Shown here one piece after another: positions 60,423 through 64,000 of a stretch of DNA of 64,000 nucleotides. The DNA is from Rhodopseudomonas_A palustris_F (GTDB taxonomy: Bacteria; Pseudomonadota; Alphaproteobacteria; Rhizobiales; Xanthobacteraceae). The stretch covers positions 1,674,001-1,738,000 of the forward strand of contig NC_007925.1 in the NCBI RefSeq assembly GCF_000013745.1. Direction: 5' to 3'. Numbering within the stretch: position 1 is the first letter of the stretch; each line of letters opens with the position of its first letter. Position numbers and translations under genes: made by a program. Below the pieces are notes generated by a model. The model saw only the letters and a program-made list of their open reading frames with translations, was not told the origin of the DNA and made no database searches.

Positions 60423-60755
60423 ATGAGCATTGAGCAATTCATCGAGAGCGAAGTGAAGTCCAACGACGTCGTGCTGTTCATGAAGGGCACGCCGCAGTTC
60501 CCGCAATGCGGGTTCTCCGGCCAGGTGGTGCAGATCCTCGATCACGTCGGCGTCGGCTACAAGGGCTTGAACGTGCTGGAATCCGCCGATCTGCGCGACG
60601 GCATCAAGACCTATTCGAACTGGCCGACCATTCCTCAGCTCTACGTGAAGGGCGAATTCGTCGGCGGCTGCGATATCGTGCGCGAAATGTTCCAGGCCGG
60701 CGAATTGCAGCAGCTCTTGGCCGACAAGGGCATCACCGTGGCGGCCTCCGCCTGA
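60423..60755 (+). CDS. grxD: Monothiol glutaredoxin GrxD (Grx4 family)
   Basis: A 110-residue protein: active site C29-G-F-S32 in PQFPQCGFSGQVVQILDHVG, followed by NWPTIPQLYVKGEFVGGCDI. It carries [2Fe-2S] clusters with glutathione and partners BolA (55330). An in-frame start at 60384 would add 13 unconserved residues. Its TGA overlaps the first codon of the macrodomain gene. Confidence 0.97.
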   Translation: MSIEQFIESEVKSNDVVLFMKGTPQFPQCGFSGQVVQILDHVGVGYKGLNVLESADLRDGIKTYSNWPTIPQLYVKGEFVGGCDIVREMFQAGELQQLLADKGITVAASA

Positions 60756-61294
60756 TCCGGCAGCTCGGCCCGGTCCTCGTTGAGGTCGTCGTCGCGGACA
60801 TCACCACGCTCCGCCTCGACGCCATCGTCAATGCGGCGAACGCCTCGCTGCAGGGCGGCGGCGGGGTCGATGGCGCGATCCATCGCGCCGCCGGCCCGCA
60901 ATTGCTCGCCGAATGTCGCGCCCTCAACGGCTGCGACACCGGCGACGCCAAGATCACCCAGGGTTACCGTCTGCCGGCGCGGCACGTTATCCACGCGGTG
61001 GGGCCGGTGTGGCGCGGCGGCGCGCAGGGCGAAGATCAGGCGCTGGCCTCGTGCTACCGCCGCGCGGTGGCGCTGTGTCAGAGCCATGGGTTGACGTCGA
61101 TCGCGTTTCCGGCGATCTCCACCGGCATCTACGGCTTTCCGCCGGACCGCGCCGCCGTCATCGCCATCGCCGCCACGATCGACGCGCTGGCAACGGCGCC
61201 GGTGCTGCGCCGGGTGGTCTATTGCTGCTTTTCGGAGATCAGCGCACGGCTGCACGAGGCGGAGCTGGCGGGTGCCCGGATGTCTGTCGAATGA
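60752..61294 (+). CDS. Macrodomain protein (O-acetyl-ADP-ribose deacetylase type)
   Basis: About 180 residues: VVVADITTLRLDAIVNAANA, the ADP-ribose-binding loop SLQGGGGVDGAIHRAAGPQL, TGDAKITQGYRLPARHVIHAVGP and the second loop AFPAISTGIYGFPPDRAA. These match YmdB/AF1521-type macrodomains that remove ADP-ribose or deacetylate OAADPr. No ATG, GTG or TTG is available in frame near the N terminus; CTG at 60752, overlapping the grxD TGA, is the most likely start. Confidence 0.88.
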   Translation: MIRQLGPVLVEVVVADITTLRLDAIVNAANASLQGGGGVDGAIHRAAGPQLLAECRALNGCDTGDAKITQGYRLPARHVIHAVGPVWRGGAQGEDQALASCYRRAVALCQSHGLTSIAFPAISTGIYGFPPDRAAVIAIAATIDALATAPVLRRVVYCCFSEISARLHEAELAGARMSVE

Positions 61295-61316
61295 GTCGCC
61301 CGCTACGAGCAGCTGC

Positions 61317-62606
61317 GTGAATCGAAAATCAGGTGCTAGGAAAGTTCGGCAGGCGTTGCTGTCGTGGGCCGGCGGTGTCGGGCTCACCCTGCTGACGACG
61401 GTCGCGGGCGCGGCCGACGGCGGCTTCGACAAGCCGGCGGGCGCGCATTTTTCGGCCGCGAAGTTGCAGCGGATCGGCGATTTCTTCGCCAAGGAAATCG
61501 CTGGCGGCAAAGTTCCCGGCGCGATCCTGTTGATCCAGCAGCACGGCAAGCCGGTGTATTCGCAGTTCTTCGGCGTCCGCGATCTCGCGACCAAGCAGCC
61601 GATGACCGACGACACCATCTTTCATCTGCATTCGATGACCAAGCCGATCACCAGCTTCGCCGCGATGCTGCTGATCGATCAGGGCAAGCTCCGGCTCGAC
61701 GACCCGGTCGCCAAATACATTCCGGCGTTCGCGACGATGCAGGTCGGCGTCGAGAAGACCAGCGAGGCCGGCAAGTCGCTGGAGCTGGTGCCGCTGGCCC
61801 GTCCGATCACCATCAAGGATCTGCTGGTGCATACTTCGGGGCTGACTTACGGCTTCTACGGCGACAGTTTGATCCGCAAGACCTGGGGCAACTCCGACAT
61901 CTATGACGGCGACATCGACAATGCGACGTTTGCCGCGCGCGTCGCCAGGTTGCCGCTGGCGGAGCAGCCCGGCACGCTGTGGGACTACGGCCATTCCACC
62001 GACATCCTCGGCCGCGTCATCGAGGTGGTGTCCGGGCAGTCGCTGTACCAGTTCGAGAAGCAGGCGCTGCTGGATCCGCTGCGGATGACCGGCACCAGCT
62101 TCTTCGTCACCGAGCCGGAACGATTGAAGTTGCAGGCCCGCCCGGTGCCGAGCGACACGTTCGAGAACACCGCCGACATCTACATGAAATGGGAATCTGG
62201 CGGCGGCGGCATGGTGACGACGCTCAAAGATTTCGCGCGGTTCGCGCAGATGCTGTTGAACGGCGGCGTGCTCGACGGCCGCCGCTATCTCAGTCCGGAA
62301 AATTTTCGGCTGATGACCACCGACCACATCGGCCCGGGCTCCGGGGTGGCGCGCGATTACTACTACTTCCCCGGCGACGGCTACGGCTACGGTCTCGGCC
62401 TCGGCGTGCGCACCGACCCAGGCCAAGCCAAGCCGCCGCCGCCGGGCTCGCTCGGCGAACTGAAATGGGACGGCGCGTCGGGCTGCTACTTCGTCATCGA
62501 CTTAAAGCAGGACATGTTCTTCGTGCTGCTGCAGCAGACCTTTTCCGAGCGGCAGCGGATCCAGACCGAGGTCAAGAAACTGATCTACGAGGCGCTGGAG
62601 AACTGA
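61317..62606 (+). CDS. Serine hydrolase, beta-lactamase/esterase EstB family
   Basis: From a GTG at 61317 (MNRKSGARKVRQALLSWAGG) a 429-residue exported protein with a signal peptide (LLSWAGGVGLTLLTTVAGAA). Catalytic S106-M-T-K109 in HLHSMTKPITSFAAMLL; the tyrosine motif DYGHSTDILGRVI; C-terminal GELKWDGASGCYFVIDLKQD replaces KTG with WDG, usual for esterase EstB-like enzymes. Probably periplasmic esterase or peptidase rather than a resistance beta-lactamase. It overlaps the convergent threonine aldolase gene by 35 bp. Confidence 0.88.
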   Translation: MNRKSGARKVRQALLSWAGGVGLTLLTTVAGAADGGFDKPAGAHFSAAKLQRIGDFFAKEIAGGKVPGAILLIQQHGKPVYSQFFGVRDLATKQPMTDDTIFHLHSMTKPITSFAAMLLIDQGKLRLDDPVAKYIPAFATMQVGVEKTSEAGKSLELVPLARPITIKDLLVHTSGLTYGFYGDSLIRKTWGNSDIYDGDIDNATFAARVARLPLAEQPGTLWDYGHSTDILGRVIEVVSGQSLYQFEKQALLDPLRMTGTSFFVTEPERLKLQARPVPSDTFENTADIYMKWESGGGGMVTTLKDFARFAQMLLNGGVLDGRRYLSPENFRLMTTDHIGPGSGVARDYYYFPGDGYGYGLGLGVRTDPGQAKPPPPGSLGELKWDGASGCYFVIDLKQDMFFVLLQQTFSERQRIQTEVKKLIYEALEN

Positions 62607-63687
62607 GCCGGGGCGCCGCCGCGGCCACCTGCAGAATGTCGCCGATCGCCGCCAGCGTCTCCTCGATCATCGCCGCTGAGACGTCGAGATGGGTGCAGGC
62701 GCGGATCCGTCCGGCCATCACGCACATCAGCACGCCGCGCCGCCGCAATGCCGCCACCAGCGCTTCGCTTGCCAATCCGGTGCCGCTGCTCTCGAAGAAC
62801 ACCAGGTTGGTGTCCGGAAGCTGCACGGCGATGCCGGGAATCCTCGAAAGCCCGTTCGCCAGCGCGCGGGCATGGGCGTGGTCCTCGGCGAGCCTTGCGA
62901 CGTTGTGGTCGAGCGCGTAGTGGCAGGCGGCGGCGCAGATCCCGGCCTGGCGCAACGCGCCGCCGAGCCGCTGCTTCCAGCGCCACACCTCGTCGATGAA
63001 GTCGCGCGAGCCGGCCATCACCGCGCCGAGCGGCGCGCCGAGCCCCTTGGTGAAATCCAGCCAGACCGAATCCCAGCCTTCGGCCATCGCGCGGGCGCTG
63101 AGCCCGGTGGCGACGCAGGCATTCAACAGCCGGGCGCCGTCCATGTGGGTGACCAGGCCGTTGGCCTGCGCGATCTCGACGATGCTCTCGAGCGCGGATT
63201 GCTTCCAGATCGCGCCGCCGCCCAGATTGGAGGTTTGCTCGACGCTGACCATGGTCTGCCGCGGTTGATTGCGGGTCGCCGGCCGCAGCGCCTCGCGCAG
63301 CCGGTCGGGGGCGAATTGGCCGTGGTCGCCGTGCAGCGTCTTGACCTGCACGCCGCCCAGCGCGGCATGAGCGCCGCCCTCCAGCGCCACGATGTGCGCG
63401 GTCTCGTGGGCCAGGATCTCGTCGCCGGGGCGGCAATGCACCAAGGTCGCGGCGACATTGCACATCGTGCCGGACGGCATGAACACCGCCGCCTGCTTGC
63501 CGAGCAGCGCGGCGACGCGCTCGCACAACGCGTTGACGGTCGGATCGTCGCCGATCTGTTCGTCGCCGACCTCGGCTGCGGCCATCGCCTGGCGCATCGC
63601 CGCACTGGGCCTTGTCTGGGTATCGGACAACAAGTTGATGCGGATCGGCGGCAAGCCGGGCTCGTTCAACACCGGGGCGTAAGCCAT
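62572..63687 (-). CDS. ltaE: Low-specificity threonine aldolase
   Basis: A 371-residue PLP enzyme from MAYAPVLNEPGLPPIRINLL (SD AGGAAC at the right spacing; an extra six residues upstream are possible). Signatures: NLLSDTQTRPSAAMRQAM, VGDEQIGDDPTVNALCER, AVFMPSGTMCN, and the PLP lysine in WLDFTKGLGAPLGAVMAG. It cleaves threonine to glycine and acetaldehyde, feeding the glycine pool used by the gcv system. Convergent with the hydrolase. Confidence 0.94.
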   Translation of the reverse strand: MAYAPVLNEPGLPPIRINLLSDTQTRPSAAMRQAMAAAEVGDEQIGDDPTVNALCERVAALLGKQAAVFMPSGTMCNVAATLVHCRPGDEILAHETAHIVALEGGAHAALGGVQVKTLHGDHGQFAPDRLREALRPATRNQPRQTMVSVEQTSNLGGGAIWKQSALESIVEIAQANGLVTHMDGARLLNACVATGLSARAMAEGWDSVWLDFTKGLGAPLGAVMAGSRDFIDEVWRWKQRLGGALRQAGICAAACHYALDHNVARLAEDHAHARALANGLSRIPGIAVQLPDTNLVFFESSGTGLASEALVAALRRRGVLMCVMAGRIRACTHLDVSAAMIEETLAAIGDILQVAAAAPRLSSPAPRRSVS

Positions 63688-63901
63688 GATCAGTTCCTGT
63701 CCCACGCACGGCAGGGCAGATTGATCATCCCCCTAGCAGTGACAGCCATCCGTTGCGCCCGAGCCAGCCGCATGTCCAAAAGATAAGACCGCGGTCGCTC
63801 GGCACAAGCGAAATGACCAAGTAACAACCGATTTGGAACAAGCTTTCGTGAAGCCGATCGTTCATTGGTAAAATATCGCAAAGAAAAAACATCGCAAAGA
63901 A

Positions 63902-63926
63902 AAAGGCCCCGGCGAAACCGGGGCCT
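63902..63926 (-). terminator. Rho-independent terminator of rpsD
   Basis: AAGGCCCCGG pairs with CCGGGGCCTT around a 5-nt loop. On the minus strand it is followed by TTTCTTTGCG. It lies 24 nt after the rpsD stop. The remaining 63706-63901 has no gene. Confidence 0.9.
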
Positions 63927-63949
63927 TGACGTCAAGCGATGCTGACGCG

Positions 63950-64000
63950 CTTAGCGCGAATAGAATTCGACGATCAGATGCGGCTCCATCTGCACCGCGA
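63950..64000 (-). CDS. rpsD: 30S ribosomal protein S4, C-terminal end (partial)
   Basis: The last 16 codons read AVQMEPHLIVEFYSR then TAA, the near-universal C terminus of ribosomal protein S4. The rest of the gene lies beyond the window. Confidence 0.93.

Overview
The window reads as chromosome of a high-GC alphaproteobacterium of the Rhizobiales, most like the Rhodopseudomonas/Bradyrhizobium group. The evidence is GlnII-type glutamine synthetase with a DUF2735 partner, a eukaryote-type NADP isocitrate dehydrogenase, the F1-ATPase zeta-type inhibitor (DUF1476), the separate PurS/PurQ/PurL system, a GAAC-N7-GAAC SOS box in front of recA, and many palindromic intergenic repeats (gtcattccgg / gtcatggccgggc / ccccggac types). 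No rRNA, canonical tRNA or CRISPR array was seen.

Layout. 1-9.7 kb: a TetR regulator, a SET-domain protein with a histone-H1-like tail, a nitrogen cluster (glnII with a sigma-54 promoter, DUF2735 protein, glutaminase), a DsbA-family oxidoreductase, and many small conserved proteins including lipoproteins, a PilZ protein and zinc-ribbon-like proteins. 9.8-13.8 kb: a lower-GC accessory island bounded by direct copies of AAAATAGGCCACT, holding unknown proteins, a dead IS1-family transposase, a tRNA-like sequence with an encoded CCA end, and two unknown genes each closed by its own terminator. 13.84-23.78 kb: a compact Mu-like transposable phage element (repressor, Nlp-like protein, MuA, MuB, GemA, capsid, Mor-like activator, protease, tape measure) with TGTCG inverted ends, abutting the recA promoter.

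23.8-43.7 kb is core genome: recA; the glycine cleavage operon gcvT-gcvH-gcvP behind a tandem glycine riboswitch; alaS; two divergent CPA2 K+/H+ antiporters; a complete IS110-family element inserted in an intergenic palindrome; a prolyl oligopeptidase; icd; and an RNA methyltransferase fused to a DUF559 nuclease-like domain. 43.8-46.5 kb holds accessory genes: an orphan VapB antitoxin, an unknown membrane-protein pair, a GreA/GreB-like factor and a HigBA-type toxin-antitoxin pair.

46.6-64 kb: the ATPase-inhibitor gene, then purC-purS-(small coiled-coil gene)-purQ and purL, with a frameshifted Abi/HEPN gene between purQ and purL. Then bolA and its iron-sulfur partner grxD, which are separated by about 4.9 kb carrying ltrA, an HNH protein and the ergothioneine genes egtB/egtD. 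Next come a macrodomain protein, a beta-lactamase-fold hydrolase, threonine aldolase, and the 3' end of rpsD.

The most notable points are the compact Mu-like element beside recA, the IS110 element whose 3' non-coding segment contains a guide-like match to its own insertion site, the tRNA-like element, and two genes (ltrA, macrodomain) whose only plausible start is a CTG overlapping the TGA stop of the BolA/GrxD gene upstream.
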